Assembly: GCA_900772445.1 (NCBI GenBank)
Contig: CAAHEL010000067.1
Span: forward strand, 1 to 12,935
Direction: 5' to 3'
Source: Bacilli bacterium
GTDB taxonomy: Bacteria > Bacillota_I > Bacilli_A > RF39 > UBA660
DNA: 12,935 bases
Positions 6,529 through 12,836 of the stretch are shown in pieces; positions within the stretch are counted from its first letter, which is position 1; every line of letters starts with the position of its first letter. The translations under genes and the position numbers were made by a program. The notes beneath the pieces were generated by a model. The model was not told the origin of the DNA. It ran no database searches and worked only from the letters and a program-made list of their open reading frames with translations.

Positions 6529-8424
6529 ATGGAAAAAAACAAATTAGAGAATATGACTGGTTATGCATCAAAAGATATGCCTTGGTTAAAGTATTATCAA
6601 GAAAATGCTTATGAAAACGCAATTAATATTCCGAGTGGTAAAACTATATGGGAAGTAATTGAAGAAAGTTTAATAAAGTATAAAGATGTTCCTGCGATAG
6701 AATATTTTAAAAGAGAAATATCAAGACCTGATTTTATTGAGTCAGTATATACTTGGGCTAGGGCACTTAGGGGATTAGGAATTGAAGAAAATGAAATTGT
6801 ACCAATATATGGAACATTTTTTCCTGATATATTTTCAATAACTTGTGCTTTAAATGTTATTGGGGCAACTGCTTATTTTCTTAAATTATCAATGTCTAAG
6901 AAGGATTTTGAAATAGAAACTTCTGAGGCAACTCACGCGATTGTTTATGATGGAATGTGGAATAATGTTAAAGATATATTTAGTGATGATAGATTTAAAA
7001 AAGTAATTATTGTTACTGCAGCAGATTCAATGTTAAGACCTAAAAAGGATATAGTAGCATTTTTGAATTATGTAGAACAATTAAAAAGTAAATCTTTAGT
7101 GCCTAGAAAGGATAAATATATTTGGGTTGATGATGCTAAGAAAATGGCAAATTATTATACTGGTGAAGTTAAAGTTCCTTTTGTACCAAATAGAAATATA
7201 TTTATTACTTCATCTTCTGGTACTTCTTTAGGTGGTAAAGTAAAAGGTACTATTGCTACTAATGAAAGTGCTATATCACAATTATATCAAGCAAATAATG
7301 CAGGAATTAATTATTTTGCTGGTGATAGATGTTTAACTAATTTTCCACCAACTGCTTCAACTTCTTTGAATTGTTTATTCTTATTACCAATTTACAGAGG
7401 TATGACTTTAGTTAATGACCCTAGAGTTAGTGAATCTGGTTTTTATAAACAAATGATGGATAGTAAACCAAATGTGGCATTAACTACTGGTAGTTTATGG
7501 GAAGCGTTTTTTAGAAATGTAGAAAAAGAATTAGCAAGTGGAAAAAAAGTTGATTTAAGTAATGCAAAGATGTGGATAATTGGTGGTGAAGGAACAAATC
7601 CTGCTTATTTCCAAAAGTGGAATAAATTAATGAAAGAGTGTGGTTCTGAAACTCCATTATTTAGTGGTTATGGTATGTCAGAAATATTTTCGGTATTATC
7701 TGTAGAAACAATGAAATCTGCTAGAGATGCTAAGACTGATATTCCAGTTATTAATGTAGGTATTCCATATCCTGGTACTAATGTTAAAATTATTGATAAA
7801 GGCGGAAATGAAGTTAAATATAATCAAAGAGGGGAACTAGTTATAAAATCTACTACTTCAATGAAGGGATATTATAATAAACCAGATTTAACTGCTAAAG
7901 CATTAAGTGATGGTTGGGTTCATACTGGAGATATATTTAGTATTGATGAAAATGGATTATTATATTTATGGGGAAGAGCAGATGATAAGGCAAAATTAAT
8001 TAACAATGAAGAGGTTTATTTATTTGATATTGCTAATAAATTAAAATCTGATAATGATATTGTTGATGCTTTTGTTAATGCTATGCCTATTTCAAATAAT
8101 GAAGTATCTTTAGTAGCACATATAATTTTTAGAAATGATTTTAATGGGAATAGAGAAGAAAAATATTTAGAATTAGATAAATTAGTTAAATCTGTTTTAC
8201 CTGATAATGTTATAATTGATGGTTATAAAGAACATTATGTAACTTTTAAGTGTTCTCCAACAACTGTAAAGAAAGATAGAAAAGGTTTAATGACTGAATT
8301 AGATGGTTATGTAAAAGTAACTGATGATGGGGTATATTCTTTGGAATATAAAACTAATGATGATGGTGTTTTGTATAAAGAATATAAATCATTAAATGAA
8401 AAGAAATTAAAAAGAATAAAATAA
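6529..8424 (+). CDS. Acyl-adenylate-forming ligase (AMP-binding/ANL superfamily), second of pair
   Basis: A 631-residue enzyme of the same superfamily but not a close copy of its neighbour. Motifs: phosphate loop TSSSGTSLGGKVKGT (227-241), which compared with the usual TSGTTGxPKG carries two extra residues and Val for Pro; IGGEG (351-355); SGYGMSE (379-385); HTGDIFSIDENG (465-476); GRADDKAKLINNEEV (482-496); and a C-terminal SPTTVKKDRKG with candidate catalytic lysines 581/582. The N-terminal opening (MPWLKYYQ, IPSGKTIWEVIEESL) is like long-chain acyl-CoA synthetases. It is probably an active ligase on a different acid from the first enzyme, but the altered ATP loop leaves some doubt. The last 45 residues or so extend past the usual end of the family. 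The next gene starts 21 bases downstream, so it is cotranscribed. Confidence 0.88.
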   Translation: MEKNKLENMTGYASKDMPWLKYYQENAYENAINIPSGKTIWEVIEESLIKYKDVPAIEYFKREISRPDFIESVYTWARALRGLGIEENEIVPIYGTFFPDIFSITCALNVIGATAYFLKLSMSKKDFEIETSEATHAIVYDGMWNNVKDIFSDDRFKKVIIVTAADSMLRPKKDIVAFLNYVEQLKSKSLVPRKDKYIWVDDAKKMANYYTGEVKVPFVPNRNIFITSSSGTSLGGKVKGTIATNESAISQLYQANNAGINYFAGDRCLTNFPPTASTSLNCLFLLPIYRGMTLVNDPRVSESGFYKQMMDSKPNVALTTGSLWEAFFRNVEKELASGKKVDLSNAKMWIIGGEGTNPAYFQKWNKLMKECGSETPLFSGYGMSEIFSVLSVETMKSARDAKTDIPVINVGIPYPGTNVKIIDKGGNEVKYNQRGELVIKSTTSMKGYYNKPDLTAKALSDGWVHTGDIFSIDENGLLYLWGRADDKAKLINNEEVYLFDIANKLKSDNDIVDAFVNAMPISNNEVSLVAHIIFRNDFNGNREEKYLELDKLVKSVLPDNVIIDGYKEHYVTFKCSPTTVKKDRKGLMTELDGYVKVTDDGVYSLEYKTNDDGVLYKEYKSLNEKKLKRIK

Positions 8425-8432
8425 TAGAAGTA

Positions 8433-8439
8433 TGAGGTG
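8433..8439 (+). promoter_or_regulatory. Ribosome binding site deciding the start at 8446
   Basis: TGAGGTG lies 6 bases before GTG 8446. The open frame itself extends back to a GTG at 8437, but that codon is part of this site, so 8446 is the better start. Confidence 0.75.
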
Positions 8440-8445
8440 TTGCTT

Positions 8446-10200
8446 GTGTGGAATTTAGTATTTTTGTTTACGGGATTATTATTTATTATATTGTTATTAA
8501 TAATCTTTTTGTCTAAACCAAAGATTAAGTCAAAAGAAAATAGAATTTTTTTGACTCTTTCTTTTGTTAATTTATTTGGCTTTATTATAGAGATTATGTT
8601 ACAAATTTTTGTTAGAAAGTGTGGAATAGACTATTTTTTAGTTACTCCTCTTTCTAAAATATATTTAATTTATATATATTGTTGGTTTACGATATTTTCA
8701 ATTTATACTTTTCTTGTATCTAAAACTTCTGAAAATATTAGTGAAGATAATTATAAATTAATTAAATATATGCATATTACTGTTATTATTTTGGGCATTA
8801 TTGGGATAATGATAATGCCAATTAAAAAGTATTATTTTAATGGTGATATGTATAGTTATGGTATGTCTGTTGATTTTTTGAAGATAGTTTTAGGTATATA
8901 TATAATTATTTGGATTATTAGATTACTTTGTAATTTTAAGACTATAAAAGAAAAGAAATATTATCCAATAATTATTACTATTTTAATGTTATTTGTTAAT
9001 ATTATTATTCAGTCAATAAATCCAACGGTATTAATTGCTACTTTTACTATGACTTTTACTTGTTATATCCTTTTCTTTACTATAGAAAATCCAGATATTA
9101 AAATGATGAAAGATTTAGCATTTGCTAATGAATTAGTCGAAGAGTCAAAGAATAGGACTTTAGGAGTTTTAAATGATTTATCAAAGGATTTACAGGGTTC
9201 ACTTAGTAAATTACAAACATTTGGATATAAGAAAGTTAATTATAAGGATAATGAAGAAGTTACTGATGAGTTAAAATATATTAAGAATTATTGTATTGGT
9301 TTTGTTGATAGGGTATCTGGATTAATTGAGATAGGTAAGTTAGAAAGTGGTATTTTAGAAGAAAAATCTAGAAATTATGAAACTTTAGAGTTATTTAGTG
9401 AAATAGAAAAGTTATTTAATTATGAAAAGGGACATAAGAAAATTAATTTATTTATTGATTTTGATAAAGATGTACCAATGGTTTTATATGGTAATAGTAG
9501 TAAGATAAAGCAATTAATTTTAGTATTATTTGAATATTTAGTTAAGTATATTAAAAATGGTAATTTAGAAATAAGAATTGAAGCAATAAATGTTGGTAGA
9601 TTTTGTAAGTTAAAATTTCATTTTATAAATTATAATATTAATAGTAAGATATTTGATAATGTTGATGATATTTTTAATAAAAAGATTAATAGATTAATTT
9701 CTTTTACTTCTTCGGATATAGATATTATTAATAATGAATTAGTGTTATCTTTTAATGAAAGGATAATAGACCCTTATTTGCTTCTTGAAGAAGATAAGGA
9801 AAATAAAGGTATTAATGTTAAGTATTTTGATATGTCTAAGAGAAATATTTTAATTGTTTCTAATAATAATAGTAATTTAAAAAAGATTTTGTTGTTATTA
9901 AAACCTTATAATTCTAATATTGATGTAGTAAATAGTTTTTATGAATTTAGGGATATATTATCAGATAATAAGACTTATGATTTGATATTAATTGATGAAG
10001 AGATTAATGATATAGAAAGTAATATTAGGTTATTAAAGAAGTTTGCTAATTATACTTTAAATGTTGTTATTATGACTTCAGAAATGGATAAAAATAGTCT
10101 TAATAATTATTTAGAAAATGGTTATGATGACTATATAATTAAACCAATAAATAAGCAAAATATTAATAATATTTTAGTAAAAATAATTAAGAATAAATAG
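8446..10200 (+). CDS. Seven-helix membrane protein with degenerate hybrid histidine kinase architecture
   Basis: A 584-residue protein. About seven membrane helices (roughly 3-23, 35-55, 71-91, 108-126, 143-162, 173-190, 195-212) resemble the 7TM sensor regions of some histidine kinases. A helical region follows (220-300) where the usual MSHEIRTPLN box is replaced by LSKDLQGSL, with Lys247 in place of His. The ATPase-like region (310-445) keeps the NSSKIKQLILVLFEYLVKYI outline (350-369) but lacks the N-box Asn and any DxGxG motif. The C-terminal 115 residues are receiver-like: ILIVSNNNSN (the acidic pair becomes Ser472-Asn473), a retained phospho-acceptor-like Asp517 in LILID, MTS (Thr544) and IKP (Lys566). 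It is therefore probably a pseudokinase with a receiver that may not bind magnesium normally. It shares a transcript with the second ligase and is closed by a terminator. Confidence 0.8.
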   Translation: MWNLVFLFTGLLFIILLLIIFLSKPKIKSKENRIFLTLSFVNLFGFIIEIMLQIFVRKCGIDYFLVTPLSKIYLIYIYCWFTIFSIYTFLVSKTSENISEDNYKLIKYMHITVIILGIIGIMIMPIKKYYFNGDMYSYGMSVDFLKIVLGIYIIIWIIRLLCNFKTIKEKKYYPIIITILMLFVNIIIQSINPTVLIATFTMTFTCYILFFTIENPDIKMMKDLAFANELVEESKNRTLGVLNDLSKDLQGSLSKLQTFGYKKVNYKDNEEVTDELKYIKNYCIGFVDRVSGLIEIGKLESGILEEKSRNYETLELFSEIEKLFNYEKGHKKINLFIDFDKDVPMVLYGNSSKIKQLILVLFEYLVKYIKNGNLEIRIEAINVGRFCKLKFHFINYNINSKIFDNVDDIFNKKINRLISFTSSDIDIINNELVLSFNERIIDPYLLLEEDKENKGINVKYFDMSKRNILIVSNNNSNLKKILLLLKPYNSNIDVVNSFYEFRDILSDNKTYDLILIDEEINDIESNIRLLKKFANYTLNVVIMTSEMDKNSLNNYLENGYDDYIIKPINKQNINNILVKIIKNK

Positions 10201-10231
10201 TGCTTGGTAAAAAATACCGGGTGCTATTTTT
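10199..10231 (+). terminator. Intrinsic terminator after the ligase/kinase-like unit
   Basis: Eleven-bp stem AGTGCTTGGTA / TACCGGGTGCT (10199-10209, 10215-10225, four G-U pairs) with loop AAAAA, then ATTTTT. The stop codon's AG opens the stem, and the last two T residues are the start of the next promoter's -35 box. Confidence 0.8.
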
Positions 10232-10258
10232 GACAAAATGACTATTTTATGATAGAAT
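10230..10258 (+). promoter_or_regulatory. Sigma-A promoter of the glucosaminidase gene
   Basis: Perfect TTGACA (10230-10235), 17-base spacer, TAGAAT (10253-10258) preceded by TGA (extended -10). It overlaps the tail of the preceding terminator. Confidence 0.87.
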
Positions 10259-10263
10259 ATATA

Positions 10264-10281
10264 TCGTTTTCTAAAAAACGA
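10264..10281 (+). other. 5'-terminal mRNA hairpin
   Basis: TCGTTTT (10264-10270), loop CTAA, AAAACGA (10275-10281), a perfect 7-bp stem. The transcription start predicted from the promoter is at about 10265, so the hairpin would form at the very 5' end of the mRNA, just ahead of the ribosome binding site. Such hairpins often protect transcripts from decay. Confidence 0.55.
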
Positions 10282-10282
10282 A

Positions 10283-10288
10283 GAGGTG
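10283..10288 (+). promoter_or_regulatory. Ribosome binding site deciding the start at 10295
   Basis: GAGGTG is followed by 6 bases and GTG 10295. The frame extends to a GTG at 10286, but that codon is part of this site and is not the likely start. Confidence 0.75.
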
Positions 10289-10294
10289 AAAGAA

Positions 10295-10927
10295 GTGAAA
10301 ATTAGTCGATCGAATATTGTTGAATTTACAATTACTTTAACAATGTTTCTAGTTGTAGTGTCTTCGGCATTTATTTTTGCTAATGGTAAAAATAATGTAT
10401 CTGAAGAAAAAACTTATGTTTTAAATGAAGAAGTAAAAGATGGAAGAGTAGATAATACTAAAGATGAAGAATTAGAAGAAGAGGTAAAAGAAGAAATTCC
10501 AGAAGAAGAAATAGACCCTATAGTTTATGATAATATGACTTTAACAGAGTTATCTGATAAGTTAAATAAATCACTTAATTCTGATATGTCAGGTTATGGT
10601 AACTTTATAGCATCTTATACTATAGAAAAGGGAATAGACCCATATTTAGCAACTGCAATTATACTTCACGAAACTGGTTGTACTTGGGAATGTAGTAGAT
10701 TAGTTAAGGAATGTCATAATGTCGGAGGTATGAAAGGTTCTGGATGTGGTTCATATGGATACTTTAATACACTAGAAGAAGGGATACAAAGATTTGTTGA
10801 TAACATCTATAATAATTATTATGTTTATGGTTTAACTGATGCTTATTCAATGAATAGTAAGTATGCTGAGGACCCTGAATGGTCTATTAAAGTTAATAAT
10901 CATATTGAAAAAATAAAAAATAGATAG
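10295..10927 (+). CDS. Membrane-anchored glucosaminidase (GH73-like lysozyme-fold) cell-wall hydrolase
   Basis: A 210-residue protein that probably cleaves glycan strands of peptidoglycan outside the cell. An N-terminal membrane helix or uncleaved signal (about residues 10-29, FTITLTMFLVVVSSAFIFA) is followed by an acidic linker (36-75) rich in Glu. The catalytic domain (about 80-210) has YGNFIASYTIEKGIDP, the helix AIILHETG with the candidate catalytic Glu126, NVGGMKGSGCGSYGYF (142-157), the family's typical LEEGIQRFVDNI (160-171) and a C-terminal YAEDPEWSIKVNNHIEKI (190-207). Four cysteines (129, 133, 140, 151) near the active site could form disulfides, uncommon in such enzymes. It is a single-gene unit with its own strong promoter and terminator, suggesting constitutive expression. 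Confidence 0.85.
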   Translation: MKISRSNIVEFTITLTMFLVVVSSAFIFANGKNNVSEEKTYVLNEEVKDGRVDNTKDEELEEEVKEEIPEEEIDPIVYDNMTLTELSDKLNKSLNSDMSGYGNFIASYTIEKGIDPYLATAIILHETGCTWECSRLVKECHNVGGMKGSGCGSYGYFNTLEEGIQRFVDNIYNNYYVYGLTDAYSMNSKYAEDPEWSIKVNNHIEKIKNR

Positions 10928-10953
10928 GAAAAACTAGAAATTTCCTATCTTTT
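10922..10953 (+). terminator. Intrinsic terminator after the glucosaminidase gene
   Basis: Perfect 10-bp stem AGATAGGAAA / TTTCCTATCT (10922-10931, 10941-10950) with a 9-base loop, then TTTATT. The TAG stop (10925-10927) lies within the first arm. Confidence 0.78.
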
Positions 10954-10978
10954 ATTATATAATTAAATTGGTGATAGT

Positions 10979-11935
10979 ATGAAAGATATAAAAGTTATAT
11001 TTATGGGAACTCCTTCTTTTGCAGTTCCTGTTTTAAAAAAGTTAATAGAAAATACTAATGTTATAATGGTTGTATGTCAACCGGATAAAGAAAAAGATAG
11101 AAAAGGTAATATAATATTTCCTAAAGTAAAAAAAGTAGCAATAGAAAATGATATTGAAGTTTATCAACCAATAAAAATAAAAGAAGATTATCAATATATA
11201 TTAGATAAGAAACCAGATATTATTATTACTTGTGCTTACGGGCAAATAATTCCTGAAGTAATACTTAATTATCCAAAGTATGGTTGTATTAACGTTCATG
11301 GTTCATTACTTCCTGAATTAAGGGGTGGAGCACCAATACATCATGCAATAATTAATGGTAATAAAAAAACTGGTATGACAATAATGTATATGGATAAAAA
11401 GATGGATGCTGGAGATATAATTAATACTAGGGAAGTGGAAATATTAGATACTGATATATTAGATACTTTATATAATAAAATGAGTTTAGTTGGGGCAGAC
11501 TTATTAATTGAAACATTACCTAGTATTATAAATGGTACTAATAAGAGAATTAAACAAGATGAAACAAAGGTAACATTTGGTTATAATATTACTAAGGAAG
11601 AAGAAATAATTAATTTTAATGATACGGCAAGAAATATTTTTAATAAAGTTAGAGGTTTAAATTCTATTCCTGGTGCTTCAACTTATTTAGATAAGAAAAG
11701 ATTAAAGATATATGAAATAGAAATTACTGATAAGTTATCTAAAGATATACCTGGTAAAATAATAGATATTACTAAAGATAGTTTAATTGTTAATACTAAA
11801 GATTATTTGATAAAAATAAAGGATATAAAACTTGAAGGTAAAAAAAGATGTAAGGTATCTGAATATTTAAATGGTATTCAAAATAAAAAAGAATTAATAG
11901 GAATGGTATTAGAAAATGGAAAAGAAGTCATTTAA
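10979..11935 (+). CDS. fmt: Methionyl-tRNA formyltransferase
   Basis: A 318-residue cytoplasmic enzyme that transfers a formyl group from 10-formyl-tetrahydrofolate to initiator Met-tRNA. The N-terminal Rossmann-like domain begins IKVIFMGTPSFAVPVL, the hallmark of Fmt. The active site is seen in CINVHGSLLPELRGGAPI (103-120), with Asn105 and His107, and in MTIMYMDKKMDAGDI, with Asp143, matching the catalytic Asn-His-Asp triad. The C-terminal tRNA-binding domain follows (about 205-318; FNKVRGLNSIPGAST is typical). Length is normal. The ribosome binding site GGTGA lies 4 bases before the ATG. A TATAAT at 10958-10963 without a good -35 may be its promoter. Its common partners (def, priA, rsmB) are absent; instead an Asn-rich membrane protein overlaps its 3' end. 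Confidence 0.96.
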   Translation: MKDIKVIFMGTPSFAVPVLKKLIENTNVIMVVCQPDKEKDRKGNIIFPKVKKVAIENDIEVYQPIKIKEDYQYILDKKPDIIITCAYGQIIPEVILNYPKYGCINVHGSLLPELRGGAPIHHAIINGNKKTGMTIMYMDKKMDAGDIINTREVEILDTDILDTLYNKMSLVGADLLIETLPSIINGTNKRIKQDETKVTFGYNITKEEEIINFNDTARNIFNKVRGLNSIPGASTYLDKKRLKIYEIEITDKLSKDIPGKIIDITKDSLIVNTKDYLIKIKDIKLEGKKRCKVSEYLNGIQNKKELIGMVLENGKEVI

Positions 11936-12566
11936 AGATAAATGGAAAGATAGTAAATATAAAGCAAAAGTTAAATTATCTGGTTATGGTATATTTGTTG
12001 TTATTATTTTAATTCTTGTATTATTTGGAGGTAATAATAATTCTAGTTTACCTAGTGATTTACCTGATACTAATAATAATGAAAATAATAATAATAGTGA
12101 TAATAATATAAAAGAAAATGATATATTGATTACTTTACCAGATAACTATAATATAGAAATAAACTATGATAATAATATTATTAAATATGAAAATAGATTA
12201 GTTAATAATGAATTAGTAATAACAAAATATTATAATGATAATACTTGGGAATATAAATTAATTAATAATAAATATTATATTTTATCTAATAATAATTATA
12301 TTTTAACTACAATAGATAAAGTATATGATAATATTAAATATGATTATATAGATATAAATAATATTAATAATTATTTAAAATATTCAGTTAAAAATAATAA
12401 TATTTATAATATATATTTAAAAGATATTATTTTAAATAATAATTCTAATGATTATATAACTATAGAAATAAATGATAATAATATCTATATAGATTATACT
12501 AATTTAGTAAATACATTAGAAAATAAAAAATATGATACTTATACAATAACTATTGAATATAAGTAA
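11916..12566 (+). CDS. Asn-rich single-pass membrane protein, translationally coupled to fmt
   Basis: A 216-residue protein of no recognised family. It overlaps the end of fmt by 20 bases in another frame, which suggests coupled translation; AGGAATGG (11899-11906) may serve as ribosome binding site. A basic N-terminal segment (KKSFKDKWKDSKYKAKVK) precedes one membrane helix (about residues 24-38, YGIFVVIILILVLFGG). The remainder should be outside the cell: a disordered Asn/Asp/Ser/Pro linker (40-68) encoded by runs of AAT, then a beta-rich region (LITLPDNYNIEINYDN, LVITKYYNDNTWEYKLINN, and so on) that ends with DTYTITIEYK. The Asn content is extreme and follows from the AT-rich codon bias. 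No signal cleavage site or enzymatic motif is visible. Confidence 0.8.
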   Translation: MEKKSFKDKWKDSKYKAKVKLSGYGIFVVIILILVLFGGNNNSSLPSDLPDTNNNENNNNSDNNIKENDILITLPDNYNIEINYDNNIIKYENRLVNNELVITKYYNDNTWEYKLINNKYYILSNNNYILTTIDKVYDNIKYDYIDINNINNYLKYSVKNNNIYNIYLKDIILNNNSNDYITIEINDNNIYIDYTNLVNTLENKKYDTYTITIEYK

Positions 12567-12574
12567 ATTATATG

Positions 12575-12591
12575 TTACAATTTTATTGTAA
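12575..12591. repeat. Short inverted repeat after the Asn-rich gene
   Basis: TTACAAT (12575-12581), TTT, ATTGTAA (12585-12591), perfect 7-bp arms. No T-tract follows on the + strand, so termination here would be weak. It may instead be a protein-binding site or a processing hairpin ahead of the next ORF. Confidence 0.5.
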
Positions 12592-12677
12592 AATAAAATA
12601 GATTTATGAATTTATTGGTTAAAAGATCCCAAATAATTCGCAAATCAACAAAAAATATAGAAAGAAGGTGCTCTCTC

Positions 12678-12797
12678 ATGAATATTAATGTTGTTAACTC
12701 TAAGTTAATTGGGGGGGGGCAAAATAACTATCTAAATGCTTATAATATAAGGGATTATAATAAAAATAACTATAGAGAATTATCTAGAAATAGATAA
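12678..12797 (+). CDS. 39-codon small ORF with a nine-G tract (possible leader peptide or small protein)
   Basis: ATG at 12678 follows AGAAGGTG (12663-12670) with 7 bases between. An in-frame ATG at 12606 has no ribosome binding site and is rejected. The product is 39 residues, starts MNINVVNSKLIGGGQNNYL and is rich in Asn, Tyr and Arg, with no helix or signal. Codons 12-14 are nine consecutive G (12711-12719), striking in this AT-rich DNA. With eight G the frame would stop at 12733-12735, and with ten at 12725-12727. The last ten codons (12768-12797) lie inside a terminator hairpin. The ORF could be a small protein, a leader peptide controlling the gene at 12837, or a chance frame. No promoter is clearly visible in 12592-12677. 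Confidence 0.5.
   Translation: MNINVVNSKLIGGGQNNYLNAYNIRDYNKNNYRELSRNR
12711..12719 (+). repeat. Nine-G homopolymer tract
   Basis: Nine G in a row between AATT and C. It is the only G run longer than five in the window. It lies inside the 39-codon ORF and could slip during replication. It can also pair with CTCTCTC (12671-12677), directly ahead of the start codon, through G-C and G-U pairs. Confidence 0.85.
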
Positions 12798-12816
12798 GTT
12801 TTTCTATAGTTTTTTT
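12768..12816 (+). terminator. Long intrinsic terminator overlapping the end of the small ORF
   Basis: Outer stem AACTATAGAGAA / TTTTCTATAGTT (12768-12779, 12800-12811, 12 bp with one G-U pair), a two-base bulge (GT 12798-12799), then inner stem TTATCTA / TAGATAA (12780-12786, 12791-12797) capped by GAAA. Seven T (12810-12816) follow. At 19 bp it is the longest hairpin in the window. Its 5' arm is coding sequence and it lies just ahead of the next gene's ribosome binding site. Confidence 0.83.
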
Positions 12817-12836
12817 AATACCTAGAAAGGATAATT

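Larger units (their letters stand above)
6469..6534 (+). repeat. 66-bp perfect direct repeat, copy 2: promoter, ribosome binding site and start codon
   Basis: Identical to 4609-4674, offset 1860 bases. It starts 3 bases after the TAG of the first ligase gene and ends within the second codons of the second ligase gene. The ribosome binding site AAGGGGG is at 6514-6520 and the ATG at 6529-6531. Confidence 0.97.

Noticed and set aside
4669..8424. The two ligase genes as a recent tandem gene duplication
   Set aside because: Only the 66 bp ahead of each gene are identical. The proteins differ in length, in the ATP loop and in nearly all aligned residues outside family motifs.
12050..12520. Runs of AAT/ATA as a CRISPR array or tandem-repeat element
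   Set aside because: They are irregular Asn/Ile codon runs within an intact frame, with no constant repeat unit or spacers.
12575..12591. Inverted repeat as a terminator of the fmt unit
   Set aside because: A 7-bp AT-rich stem without a T-tract on the + strand is unlikely to stop transcription. It is kept only as an inverted repeat.
12606..12677. 63-codon version of the small ORF starting at 12606
   Set aside because: No ribosome binding site precedes ATG 12606, whereas ATG 12678 has AGAAGGTG 7 bases upstream.
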